From Pyrenula massariospora (taxonomy: Eukaryota > Ascomycota > Eurotiomycetes > Pyrenulales > Pyrenulaceae): 64,000 nt of DNA. A program made the translations under genes and the position numbers. Shown here piece by piece: positions 23,772 to 34,413 of the stretch. The first letter of the stretch is position 1. Each line of letters starts with the position of its first letter. Where the stretch lies: assembly GCA_021030905.1 (NCBI GenBank), contig JAGFMI010000006.1:2170001-2234000 (forward strand), read 5' to 3'. The notes below the pieces were generated by a model. That model made no database searches and was not told where the DNA came from. It saw nothing but the letters and a program-made list of their open reading frames with translations.

Positions 23772-24373
23772 TCACGATTTCTGCAGCATGGCAGTGGTCT
23801 GCGATTTTCCCTTTGACGCCTTTTCATATGCATTCGCACCGCCCTTTCTTCTATTCCTTCTTGCCGCGTGAGTTCGTTCCCCTAAGTCATCGCCATCGCC
23901 ATCACACTCGTCTCCGTGACCATGGTTGTGGGTATGTCGGTGGGGATTTTTCCTCTCGTCCGACTTCCTGGTCGGTCTTGCGCTACCGTTATCGTCCACA
24001 TTGGAATCTGACTCGGAGTCTGAGCTTGAGGAAGAGTCGCTCTCAGAACTAGATTCGTCCGCGGGCCGGGATTTGTGATAGATGCAGCAAACTAGCGTAG
24101 CATGGATCGGTTAGATTTTCACGTTCCTCCGGCATGCCATGAGTTGGAGCCTGCAGACCAACCTTTTGAGCTCTTCTTTCCCATTCCTTCATTGTCAACT
24201 ACGTCCTCTGCCCACCGTATTCGCCGTCGATTTGGTTCTTCGGGGTCGTGTTGTCCTCTTAAACGGAGTGTCAAGCCGTCATTTGGTCCGGAGGAGTTTT
24301 TGTCTGTCTGAGTTTGGGTCGCGCTGGCCGCGACTGGGCGCGACGAAGGGTTTTGCTGTGCAGGAGGTGGCAT
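23772..24373 (-). CDS. YPI1: Type 1 protein phosphatase inhibitor Ypi1 (inhibitor-3 family)
   Basis: Two exons, 24373-24163 and 24091-23772, give 176 residues. The conserved core reads [25 protein letters not shown] and then [19 protein letters not shown] across the intron. This is the Ypi1/PPP1R11 signature, with RIRW serving as the RVxF-type PP1 docking site. After it come a Ser/Asp run and a His-rich tail ([11 protein letters not shown]), both usual in fungal homologues. The protein binds Glc7/PP1 and regulates its nuclear function, including chromosome segregation in yeast. The gene converges on shugoshin, with 252 bp between their stops. No in-frame ATG lies upstream before a stop, so the start is well supported unless a separate 5' exon exists. 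Confidence 0.92.
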
Positions 24374-25103
24374 TGACGAGAGATTAGTGGACGGCTCGGG
24401 TTTGAGGCCGAGAAGAATATGTCAAGGCGTTACGGGTTGCTTGGGGAAAACGACCAAGTTTGGCTCTATCGGTGAGGCGTAGGGACAAAAAGAGTGGTTT
24501 GCATCGAAGCCTAAAATGATTCGACGGGAGATTGATGAAATCGAGACGAGCCCAGATTTTCTTAGTTCTTTGGAAAGGCGTTGCGCGTCATAGAAAGAAA
24601 TAAAGGGAGATTGATGATGATATATAAGAGACAGGGTGATTCTCCGATTCGCGTGGAGAAGCAATAAGGTAGGTTGGTATGATGTATGGTGGGGGGTTGG
24701 ATTTTTGGGGGGTAAAGATTAATATGGTATAGACCCCGCTGTCCAAGATAACGACTTCGACTCAGCAAATGCGCAAGGTCCGGATTGAATAATGAGCGTG
24801 GTTTTCATACGTGTGCTACACCCTAGCGCTTGTATATCTCAGACCTCCGCTGTCTTCAATATTTCCGCAATACCTGTCCCACTTAGACTGGCCCTGAGCC
24901 AATAGCTGCGACCAGCAACCGCACTCACGCTGCGAAAATTCTGGGAAGAAGCTTTACTGCAAGATGGACTTATCGTGTCAAGTCGTTCATTCAATTCCTC
25001 TAGTTCGTTCAAGGCTAGCTAGATACACAAGTCGTGGAAGAGAGTATGTTGTACATGGAATTCTAAGGCCAAAGCCATCCCCATCTCTTGAACATATCCG
25101 CTT
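24374..25103. other. YPI1 upstream region
   Basis: About 730 bp holding the YPI1 promoter and the 3' end of the next minus-strand gene. A G-rich/T-rich patch occurs at 24690-24715. No frame has coding character. Confidence 0.5.
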
Positions 25104-26789
25104 TCAGGAGACGGTAAATTTCTGGCAGTCATCCTGAGCGCCGCGTTGTGCCACAGGCATAAGCACCGGCTGATGGTTCGAGCTGCTGGTCATGGTGCAG
25201 ACCCGATAGTTGCCAGCGGGCAAACCGCCAGGCACCGTAGCGTTCAGGCCGCCATTGCCATTGCCGGCATTGTTGATGCCTTTGAAGAAGACAAAGGTCG
25301 TTGGATCCGGCGGCTTCGTTGTTTTAAGCGACGCACCGAGACTTTGAACCGTGACGTGTGTATGGCCGACAACTTTACCATTCTTTAGTTGTTGTGGTGA
25401 TGAATAATAAGTATTGTCAGGGTTGGTGAATGATCCTGCGACAAGACCATTGACCTGCACTTCGATATCGAAGTCGGTATTAGCTTGAAGCTGGCTCTGT
25501 GTGCCAGGCAGCGGGGATAGGATTATGCTTGCGATCATGTTCGTGTTACTCGGGATTTGGCCCATTACGATTCCATTGCAAGATCCGCCCTTGACCTGAA
25601 GGCCGTTTGTTAGCGTTTGGCCCTCGCAAAAGTTGATGAAGTTTGCGGGGTCTGTTGCTGCTGGGGACTGCCCTTTCGTGACATTCGCCTGGCCATCGCT
25701 CTGGCTCCCTGTTTGGACAAGTTCCGGGCGTAAGAAAAGATCGCTGGCTGTCGAGTTTGAGGCATTGGTGCTGTTTCCTGCACCGGCCGTCGAGTTTGAA
25801 GCACCAGTAGACCCTGTTCCTGCGCCAGCTCCTCCTTTTCCGGCGCCCGAGCCCTTGCCCGAGCCTTTACCTGAGCCTTTACCTGTGCCTTTTCCAGAGC
25901 CTTTTCCAGAGCCTTTGCCAGCGCCTCCAGTAGCACCTGCAGCCGCTCCACTTGAAACCGCGGTTCCACCACTGGCTGCCCCGTTTCCGTTCGAGCCACT
26001 TCCGGCACCTGAACCTTTGCCCGAGCCTTTCCCCGAGCCTTTTCCAGAGCCCTTACTCGCGCTGCCAGTGGAAGCAGTTCCAGCACCATTTGAAGTGGCA
26101 CTACCTACGCCTGTTCCGGCGACGCCGCTGGCGGTTGTGGCCGCAGTCGTTGTAGTCGCTGAGACACCTTGGCCGCCATTACCCCCCTTGGCTCCTTGGC
26201 CGCCATTCCCGCCACTGCCGAACGTTGGCCGGCCAGGTTTTGGGCCGGCCCTAGTCGGAGACGCCGCGGTGGATGAAGCGTTGTTGAAGGGCGCCGAGCT
26301 AGCAGCTAGCACGGGTATCGACGAGGAGACACCGGATGCTGCCGCATTTCCAGAGCCACCTTTCACACCAAGTCCGGCATTCCAAGCATTTGCAGCGTCT
26401 TGCCCAGTCTTCCCAGATGCTGCTTGTTGTGCAGCTGCACATGCTGCCTGAGCTTCATTTGACGCGCCACACGAATCTCTGAAGCGGTCGCAGATGAAGC
26501 TGCAGACTACGCCAATGTCTGCTTTCAGTCAGCAAGAACTGATCGGCTAGCAGTTCTTCTTCGGCTTACTTTGCGCAGACCCATGCGAAAACTGTCCCTT
26601 ATTGATCGGCTGGAATGAGCCTTCGGTACGCCCATCAAAGCCGAAGCCGAATTCAATGCCAGGCTGAGAGCATCGTCCAAAATCTAGAGGTGCTCTAGGC
26701 ATGATGTTATCGGTGCGAGAGTTACTCCATGGGAGGGCAGAGCTCAAAGAAGCCTCCAGGGCAAAGAAGGAAAGGACTATTGACTTCAT
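25104..26789 (-). CDS. Secreted Gly/Ser/Lys-repeat protein (family often mislabelled 'ribosomal protein s17')
   Basis: Two exons, 26789-26570 and 26518-25104, give 544 residues. A signal peptide is visible (MKSIVLSFFALEASLSSALP). The first half contains RCSQPGIEFGFGFDGR and a Cys-containing segment (DIGVVCSFICDRFRDSCG) spanning the splice. Residues ~175-330 are low-complexity GSGK/GAGK repeats. The C-terminal ~200 residues form the conserved secreted domain (FINFCEGQTLTNG, SCNGIVMGQIP, GHTHVTVQSLG, FVFFKGINNAG, QDDCQKFTVS). Fungal homologues are often named ribosomal protein s17, but nothing here resembles ribosomal S17; it is an extracellular or wall-associated protein of unknown role. Paired cysteines suggest disulfides. 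The repeat block is probably length-variable between strains. Confidence 0.85.
25846..26062 (-). repeat. Coding minisatellite of 12-bp units (GSGK)
   Basis: Two tandem tracts, about 25846-25926 and 26004-26062, consist of imperfect 12-bp units encoding Gly-Ser-Gly-Lys with GTGK and GAGK variants, separated by an Ala/Gly-rich spacer. Third positions differ between units, so the array is not freshly expanded throughout. Such in-frame arrays change length by slippage or recombination. Confidence 0.85.
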
Positions 26790-28133
26790 GTTGGGAAGTT
26801 CTTGGTTGAAAATCTAGCAAAAGCACAACGATGTTCGAAATCTTGCTAGATAATTGGTGCTAACGAACGATCAACGTGGTAGCAAACGAAAAGAGTGTCT
26901 ATAAAAAAGAGTGACTTCGTAAAGAATGAACGAATAAGCGAAAGACTTGCCGGGAGGCGTGAAGCTCAAAGGCTGTTAGGGAGCTGTGGTCTGGGCAAGC
27001 CAGTGTTCATCTTATATGCAGATTAGTCCCTCGCATGTTGCCGTGGATGGCGAGCAGCAAGGTATCATTTCGAGCCAAGGGGTAGACGCCAAAGGGGCTC
27101 AAACGCAGTGGGAGTTTCCCATGGACGGTAAAGTGAACGGCGTGAGTTGTGCGAGCTCATTACAACATGGCCAGTGTCTCGTCAATGACAAGCTAGGGCA
27201 TGCACAAATGATGTAGGGGCTTCAACATGCAGCAAAGGGGTAGGCAGGCGACGCGAGGATGAGGAAGAATGATCGTGGAGAAACATGCCTACAATATTGT
27301 TTAAATTAGATGGACCGACGGCCGTGTTTTGCGCGTTTGATGTGCCTGGAAACTAGTAAGCGTCGATGATGGGAGATCCGTTTCTCACACCAGTCGACTC
27401 GGTCTTTGCTACCGTGGCGCACTTCGAAACTTGCTTCCCTGGTCCACGGTCAAGGCGACAGGTTGGCTAGCCGCGGTATCGGTAACGGCGAGATTCCACA
27501 TGATCTGTGAGGTATTCTATCGTGTGTATTCAGTCTGCTCCTGAGACTCCTAATAGCAGGAGCACAAGGAAGAGAATGGTCTTTCAGTGAAACCCCGGCC
27601 TTCAATGCTGGGGTTGTCGTCTTGGTCACTTGGGTGTTTAGCACTGTTTCTCATACTTAACACTAGGGTAATCCCATAGATCTATTTCGACGAGGCTAAG
27701 GGGCGGTAGGCGAGGAAGATTATCGTGAATGGGTGAGACTGTTGCTGTCTCATCTTTGTTTTGGATCGGAAAAGGCCTCGGCTAAACGGGGTCACGTGCT
27801 ACGATCTAGAGTAGCCTCCTTTTCTCCCCTCCCCCTCCCCCTCCCTCTCCCCCATCGCCCTGCACTGGACAGCGGCTACTTCCGACAGGCTCATAGGCAC
27901 GAATAGAACAGTAAATTGGTCTCTCCAGCCGGTAATAGCAGTCGACAGCAGTACACCCATTCCGCTAGCTGTATTTCATCTGTGAGACGCATCTATGATA
28001 CGAAATCTGGAGCTGCACCTCATACAGCTTTTGATCTGCTGATCCTCGCAATTTTCGCCGTTTGTATCATCATCCTCCGTCCTTCTCTGACACCTTCGAC
28101 ATGACGCCTCCGAACCCCAGATTCCGAAGTTTC
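26790..28133. other. Intergenic region with a polypyrimidine tract
   Basis: This holds the promoter of the secreted repeat protein (minus strand) and the 3' end of the phosphatidylserine synthase gene. Notable elements are a CT-only tract of about 39 bp (27815-27853) and a CACGTG palindrome at 27793-27798. The frame at 26986-27216 has no recognisable content. Confidence 0.5.
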
Positions 28134-29103
28134 TCATGGCTTGGGTATGTGAAGCGTTTTGCTGACCATCAAACAGCCGTGCAGCACGAATAGGAAAACA
28201 GCTGGGTGTAGTTCAAATAAGGTGCCCTTGCCAATCGCGCCAAAAGGTATTTGTTCCAGCACCCATCCCCTTGAAACCCAGAACGCCATCACGGAAGCTA
28301 GCGACAAGCTTGTAGGTATCGGGGTGCCTTCGAAGTATTGGGATTTGCCAGTCTTATCCTTGGGTAGAGCGGCCACCGTGACGTTAAAGCGCGCCAGCCT
28401 TGTGAGACCGCAAAGGACGAAGAATGTCAGGAGAAGATGATCAAGGGTGGATCGCATGCCAATGGAAAATGCCGCAATGGCCGGAGAAAGCCCAAATGAG
28501 ATCTGTCATTGGTTAGAGATACTGTTTCCTATCAAGGAACTATACACACCAAATCTGCCAGAGAGTCGAGCTCCTGACCCATAAGCGAGGACTTCTTCCT
28601 CCATCTCGCAACTTTTCCGTCCATGAAGTCGAAGAAAAGACCAAAGGGCATGAACCCAAGTGCCCACCATAAATTTGTGTGGTCTGAAGGTTCGCCCAAG
28701 CAGTATCGTAACGACGACAGGATCGACATAACTGAAGGTGGTAAACAAGGGTGGAACAGGCGTAGTTGTGGACATTATCTACCTCCGCAGAATCCTAAGG
28801 TCATCGTTAGCTCCGCAATACTGCTGAAGACTGCAAAACCCACCGTTCATCTCAGTAATCAGGTCAGCCAGATGGAGTGCTCTGAAGCAGCCGATTAGCA
28901 GGGCTCAAGCCTCCAGAGCAAACCGACAACATACCTGATCAGGCTGAAGTGACCAGTCTCTGAGGAGAGCAGCATCTTCTGCTTCTCCTGACCTAAGGAA
29001 CCCGTTAGAATTGGGAGAAAAAGAACTTGACGGGTGAGGCCTTGCCGCCATCTGAGCTTGTGGAGGTTCCCCTGGAGCTTGGAGCTCCAGTCCTGCGAGA
29101 CAT
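28134..29103 (-). CDS. CHO1: CDP-diacylglycerol--serine O-phosphatidyltransferase (phosphatidylserine synthase)
   Basis: Six exons: 29103-29032, 28987-28935, 28881-28844, 28794-28783, 28731-28550 and 28502-28134, giving 241 residues. The enzyme makes phosphatidylserine from CDP-diacylglycerol and serine in the ER, the first step of the phosphatidylserine-to-ethanolamine route. The CDP-alcohol phosphotransferase motif DxxDG(x)2AR(x)8-9Gx3Dx3D is seen as DFMDGKVAR followed by GQELDSLAD. Upstream lies [20 protein letters not shown], and downstream come [18 protein letters not shown] and further membrane spans. Exon 4 is a 12-nt micro-exon. The first intron is the least certain: it uses GTCAAG and an acceptor GTCAG, chosen because they keep the frame and place a CTAAC branch site 17 nt before the acceptor. 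Other joins are dictated by conserved sequence. Confidence 0.92.
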
Positions 29104-29745
29104 CTCCGATGGCGTGCAAAGAATGTAGCGAGATCTTTAGGGATTGAGCAAGCCTGGCAAAGGGCCTAGGAGAGAGGGTTGAGTAGGCTATATGCGATGG
29201 AGATATCCTAAGGTGGCGTTGATCCAGGTGTGAAGGGGGCTTTCCCAGTTTCCCATGCTACAACAAAAGATGCCGTGGGTGTCGTCATACCTACTAGAAT
29301 CCACCTCCGCACAAGTGAGTGCTTCGATACACTCTCCACAAAATGATCGTCGACTATGTCTATCACTGCCCAGAAGCTTTGATCCTAAGAGCACCAACAG
29401 ATCAACGCATTGACGGCATCCATAGCGAAGTTCATCACCTCCGCGACGCTGTACCGCAATGCTCTTCACTGACGAGGAAATGTAGACACCTTTGCGAACT
29501 GTGCAGACTAGAGGCCACATGGCTCTTGGGCGTGGGACTAAGCTGATAGCGAACTGTCTGTTTCGAAGATGATGATGGACTGGATTTTGAGTACTCTTGG
29601 ATAGCAGACGTGAAGCTGGCTTCGCAACATCACCACAAGCTTCTGAAATTTAGCTGCACATGACGCGCCTAATTTGTAGGGGCCTTTTCTAGAGACGCCG
29701 TTTAATGCCAACATGTAATACCTACAGCCACAAATACTTCCTGCC
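29104..29745. other. Intergenic region
   Basis: Promoter of the phosphatidylserine synthase gene and 3' end of GAR1. Small frames on both strands show no conserved content. Confidence 0.5.
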
Positions 29746-30649
29746 TCACCCTCTACTTCTCCCTCTGCCGAATCCTCCTCCGCCTCGCGAGCCCGCAAAA
29801 GACCCACCCCGACTTCCTCCTCTCGAGGACGAGAAACTCCCCCCTCTTCCACCTCTACCACGATCGCTACCTAATCCCCTACCTCGTGGAGCGCCTCTTG
29901 TTGGCCCTCGTGAGGCCCCTCTGGTAGGTCCGCGGCTGCCACGGCCACCTCTAGTTCCCCCGGCGCGTTTTGGTTTCGGCGTGCCTGGATAGGTTAGCCA
30001 AAGGCTGTCTAAGGCACTGCACTTGTGTCGCCATACCTGGCGGCGGTTTTGGTTTTGGCAGGAATCTGTCAATCTGTTAGCACTCAATTTGAGATGGCCA
30101 AAATAACGAACTTCTCTAGCGGTAATAATTTGTCTCCTCCAATGTAGAATTTGTCTCCAGATTTGAAGGACGTGGCGGGGATGCCTTCCTGGGGCTTGAT
30201 CGTAAAATATACCTGATTGATAGGTCCAAGGACTTCATCGACTTTTCCAATGGCCGTCTGGTATTTCCATTAGTCTTGATAGGTGTATGCATAGACGAAG
30301 AGACTCCCAACCTTGTTTTCGAGGTATATGGGCGCGTTGAAGTAGGGGATTTTTGCGTTTACAGATTCGCAGACGATGTCTCCTTCGCATGCGTGAACGA
30401 AATTGCCCATTTCTACGCTCTGATTAGCTCCAGCATCGTGCTTGATCAAAGTTATCACACCCAGTATCGCTGCAGGAGGTCCATAAGACGACTGAAAATT
30501 TCCGCGACCTGGCGCACACAATGCATTAGCCTTGCGACAACAATTTTGAGCCGGGTCCTTGACAAACCTCCGCGATTGCCAAAGCTTCCTCCTCCTCGGC
30601 CACCACTTCCTACACCTCCACGTCCACGCGGCGCCCCACGAGCAGCCAT
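29746..30649 (-). CDS. GAR1: H/ACA ribonucleoprotein complex subunit Gar1
   Basis: Six exons: 30649-30568, 30508-30461, 30412-30312, 30257-30112, 30065-30037 and 29984-29746, giving 214 residues. Gar1 belongs to box H/ACA snoRNPs, which convert uridine to pseudouridine in rRNA. Both glycine/arginine-rich tails are present: N-terminal ([20 protein letters not shown]) and a C-terminal one with PTRGA and RGG repeats. The central fold reads [19 protein letters not shown], then [51 protein letters not shown] and [17 protein letters not shown]. Five short introns in a gene this small are typical for filamentous fungi. Exon 5 is only 29 nt. The start codon lies 53 bp from the longest possible start of the divergent threonyl-tRNA synthetase. 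Confidence 0.95.
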
Positions 30650-30702
30650 AGTAAAGACGTTCAGCGGTTGAGAGCTTTTTCTGTGGTGGACGGTGCAACC
30701 TT
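30650..30702. promoter_or_regulatory. 53-bp divergent spacer between GAR1 and threonyl-tRNA synthetase
   Basis: The two ATGs are only 53 bp apart if the synthetase uses its first methionine, or 176 bp if it uses Met42. A core promoter and two 5' leaders can hardly fit in 53 bp, so transcription of each gene must start within or very near the other's coding region, or the upstream synthetase ATG is used only in a minority transcript. Confidence 0.5.
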
Positions 30703-33328
30703 ATGTTCCGCGCTTCATGCAGGAGCTTCTTTGACACCGCCGTGCACGTGACACGCCGCAACACCTCAAACGGTCTTCACGGTGACTCACGAAAGCTCGG
30801 CGTCATTGCTTACCAAAAGCTCAAAATGAGCTCAGTGAACGGAGCCCAGGTTGACCCGGTAGATCTTCCAGGAAAGTTGGCTCAAGCGTCGCTCTCAGAA
30901 TCTATTATTTCACCAGCAAAGCAAGCGACTCCCAAGAGCCCTACTGGACCCAATCCAGGGACCACCCAGAGAAGCTCTCCAGGTAACTCTATGGCGGGAA
31001 AATCCAGCAAAACGCATACATCATCCGGCCTGGCAGATGGCTCCACGGCTCTTCCAGATTTCATCCAAGAGAGAAATCGATTATTTGACGAGCTCAAGAA
31101 ACGACATGATGACGAGATGCTCCAAAAGCCGCGCTCGGAGATCAAAATCACTCTAGGAGCTGTAGGAGTTGACGGCTCAATCATCATTGGAAAATCTTGG
31201 GAGACCACGCCGGGTCACCTGCTCAAGAACGTCCCGAAAGAAGTGAGCGGCGACGCCGTGGTGGCTAAGGTGGATGGGGAGCTCTGGGACCTCGACCGAC
31301 CGCTGGAGACAGACTGTAGGATAAGCTACTTGTCCTCCAAAGATCCTGAAGGCCGAGCTGTCTTCTGGCACTCCTCAGCTCATGTGCTTGGAGAAGCCGC
31401 AGAGCACGAATATGGTTGCCGACTTTCCCACGGACCACCCACGGCCATGGGATTCTTCTACGACATGGCTCTCGGAGAAGGCCAAGCGGTCAAGGAATCA
31501 GAATGGCCGTCATTAGAGGCAAAAGCGAAGGCTTACGCAAAGGCAAAACAGCCTTTTGAGCGACTAGTCGTCTCAAAAAAAAACCTTCGGAAACTTTTTG
31601 GCTACAGCAAATACAAAATGCATTACATCGAGAAGTTCGTTCCCGATGGCGAGAGTAGTACGGTCTACAGAAACGGATCCTTAGTGGATCTTTGTCAAGG
31701 CCCACATATTCAGAATACCAGAAAGATCGAAGCCTTCAAGATTCAGAAGAACTCATCGGCGTACTTTCTTGGCGACCAAACGAATGACTCTCTTCAGCGG
31801 ATTCACGGTGTTGCGTTCCCAAAGAAGGATCAACTGAAAGAATGGGAGCACTTCCTTGAGGAGGCGAAAAAGAGGGACCATCAATTAATAGGCAAGCAGC
31901 AGAAGCTCTGGATGTTTAGTCAGATGTCACCTGGCTCACCGTTTCTTCTTCCTCATGGTACGCGCATCTTCAATGCATTACAGGCCATGCTCAGGGAGCA
32001 ATACTGGGAACGAGGCTACCAAGAAGTCCAGTCTCCTAACATGTATGATTCTGAATTGTGGAAGAAATCTGGCCATTGGCAACACTACCAAGACGACATG
32101 TTCCGCGTCCAAGTTGAAAAAGGTCCTGTCAGTGAAGCTCCTCTGGAATCGAACGCAGATTCTGCATCCCCAGACACCTCTCTACTGAAGCATCCTGCCG
32201 TGGTGGATAAAGACAAAGGCGTCTTTGCGCTGAAACCCATGAATTGTCCCGGCCATTGCCTAATGTTTAAGGATGAGGAGAGAAGCTACCGTGAATTACC
32301 CTGGCGTATCGCCGATTTTGGTGTGCTTCATCGAAACGAGGCCTCTGGAGCTCTTAGCGGCTTGACAAGAGTGCGTAAGTTCCAGCAGGACGATACTCAC
32401 ATTTTCTGTACTTTAGACCAAGTGACTCAGGAGATTGAAGGCCTTTTTAGCTTTCTTGAGTACGTGTATGGTTTGTTTGGGTTTCCCTTTAAGTTGAAGC
32501 TCTCCACTCGTCCGGAAAGCTACATGGGTAGTCTCGAAACATGGGATGAGGCCGAAGCTCGTTTGAAAGGAGCATTGAACAAGTTCAAAGGAACAGACTG
32601 GATCATTGATGAAGGCGATGGGGCATTTTATGGCCCAAAAATCGACGTCACGATTTCAGACTCACTACAGCGCGCATTTCAGTGTGCAACGATCCAGCTT
32701 GACTTTCAAGGCCCACAGAATTTCAAACTCGAATACATGACATCTAACCCCGGAAATACAGGCATTTCTGAGGAAAACCTTGCTGCCTCCGATTCAAATG
32801 AGACTGCAGTTGATGGATCTTCGTTCACTTCGCTAGCGCCGGGTCGTGCTCGGCCTGTGATGATACATCGTGCTATCATTGGCAGCTTCGAACGTTTCAT
32901 TGCCATCCTCTGCGAGCATTTCGCGGGAAAATGGCCTTTCTGGCTGTCCCCTAGACAGGTCCTTGTAATACCTGTTATGAAGGAGGCAAATGAGTACGCC
33001 GAGGAAGTGAAAGATGTGTTGCATAAGGCGAAGCTCTATGCCGATGTTGATGTTAGCGGAAACACTATGAAAAAGAAGATTCTCAATGGCCAGACACAGG
33101 GGTATAATTTCACATTCAGTGAGTTGCGCAATATTGTAACGATTCCGCTCGAGCATGCTGACAGTATCTGTAGTTGTTGGTGCAGAAGAAAAGGAGTCCC
33201 GCGGTGTCAATATACGAAACCGAGATGACCAAAGCAGGCAAAAGAAAGACGTGGCAATGCCCCTACATGAAGCGATCCAGAAGCTTACAGCTTTGAGAGA
33301 TGAGAAGAGACTGGTCAACGAAATATAA
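30703..33328 (+). CDS. THS1: Threonyl-tRNA synthetase
   Basis: Two exons, 30703-33118 and 33174-33328, give 856 residues. Domains in order: an N-terminal extension; the TGS domain from about residue 145 ([28 protein letters not shown]); the editing domain with [10 protein letters not shown] and the second metal-site region [10 protein letters not shown]; the class II catalytic core ([52 protein letters not shown] with motif 2 [10 protein letters not shown], and motif 3 [15 protein letters not shown]); and the anticodon-binding domain ending in [19 protein letters not shown] after the intron. The enzyme charges tRNA-Thr. Met1 ([10 protein letters not shown]) starts an Arg/Ser-rich segment suited to mitochondrial import, while Met42 (30826, MSSVNGAQ) resembles the cytosolic start, so both forms may arise from one gene. 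Confidence 0.96.
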
Positions 33329-33941
33329 AACTGGTAGTCCTTTCGAAAAGGCGGCCCAAAACAGCAGCAGTGCAGAGCGAACAAAAAGGGCACAATCTGC
33401 AAGTTCAACGCATCATTCCCACAATCTATGACATTCAAAGTTCAAAAGCGACAGCTCTGTTCAAACTGACCAAGTTAGATAGTCACTCCTACGAAGAGAT
33501 CCTTCCGTGAGAGGCGTTAAGATTCATAGAAATTATATTAGATTCGGCGCCTAGAGCTACTGAGCTTTCTCTACATTGGCAACATTGTCGTGTGTTTAGT
33601 AGGCGCAACCGTTGAACACTCTTCAACATGCCGTAGTGAGCTGCGAACATGTGTTCCTCTTTTGAGGGTTCAATTCAGCAACTGTAAGAGCGTATCTTCA
33701 ACCCTTCTGCCAATCGGTAAACAACTTAGTAAGGTTCTTGGACTTTGGACGTTAACCTTCTTGAAGTATGGCAGTCCTTTGGTGGGGCCTCTTCTCGGCC
33801 CTCTGACTCCTCTCTTCCTGGCCGCATCACAATTGTGCTCTGTCTCTATGCGCTTGGAGGCATCTTCGCCTTGTAGAGCGTAATCGACGAGGCTCTTTGC
33901 TTCTGAGCCTGCTTTGAATGAAATTTCATGAGATTCATTGA
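33329..33941. other. Convergent 3' intergenic region
   Basis: Between the stops of the synthetase and the UQCC2-like gene. On the minus strand, 33750-33920 translates to a charged stretch (SLVDYALQGEDASKRIETEH, then GPRRGPTKGLPYFKK) that looks protein-like, but it has no in-frame ATG and abuts the neighbouring stop. I therefore do not call it a gene. Confidence 0.4.
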
Positions 33942-34413
33942 TCAGGCAAATTTAAACCTTCCTTTAAATCTCAGCCATGCCCTCTGAAGTGGAGAGCGTT
34001 CCGGAGCGGCTTCGAGTTCCGACACCAACTCTTCGTAATATTCTGGATTGAAGTCTGGAAACCTTAACTGATCAGGTAGAGGGTAGGCTTGCGAGTATCG
34101 ATCTTCTAGGAGATTATATAGAGCATTCGATTGCTTTAATTCCTTGTTTTCGTCCCAGATGCGCGGCTTGGTAGCGGAGACAAGGGTCGCATTAGATTCG
34201 ACGCTTTTCGCAGCTGCGTTTGGAGAAGGCGACGAGGAGAGGTCCTTTAAACGACTTTGCATGATTTGTTGGAAAGAGACATTTTCGGGACGGACTCGAT
34301 CAACGGGCCAGCGCTGGAGGATGCGAACCCAATGTTTCCGAGCGAGCTGTCCCAATGAATTAGCTCCAAGCTTTTGGTGGTAGCAGATGCCTTACGGAGC
34401 TGGACGTGGCCAT
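33942..34413 (-). CDS. UQCC2/Cbp6-like mitochondrial complex III assembly factor
   Basis: Two exons, 34413-34396 and 34346-33942, give 140 residues. The first exon codes only MATSSS. The body begins LARKHWVRILQRWPVDRVRPE, an LYR-adjacent type of short helical protein, followed by NALYNLLEDRYSQAYPLPD and NPEYYEELVSELEAAPERS. The RWPxD start and the LxxRYxxxYPxP block match the UQCC2/Cbp6 family, which binds newly made cytochrome b and helps its translation and insertion into complex III. No classical presequence is present in this model. However, the reading frame stays open upstream of MATSSS to 34644, including an Arg/Ser-rich stretch from Met at 34605 that would suit mitochondrial import. 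Family call is moderately confident; the start is unsettled. Confidence 0.75.

Noticed and set aside
25846-26062. CRISPR-like appearance of regularly spaced units
   Set aside because: The units are contiguous 12-bp codon repeats inside a eukaryotic gene, with no unique spacers and no cas genes.
25633-26451. 272-codon proline-rich frame on the plus strand
   Set aside because: It is the antisense shadow of the Gly/Ser/Lys repeats of the secreted protein. The complementary strand of GSGK codons naturally reads as Pro/Glu/Leu repeats without stops.
25104-26789. Calling the secreted repeat protein ribosomal protein S17
   Set aside because: That database name is applied to homologues, but the sequence has a signal peptide and none of the S17 features.
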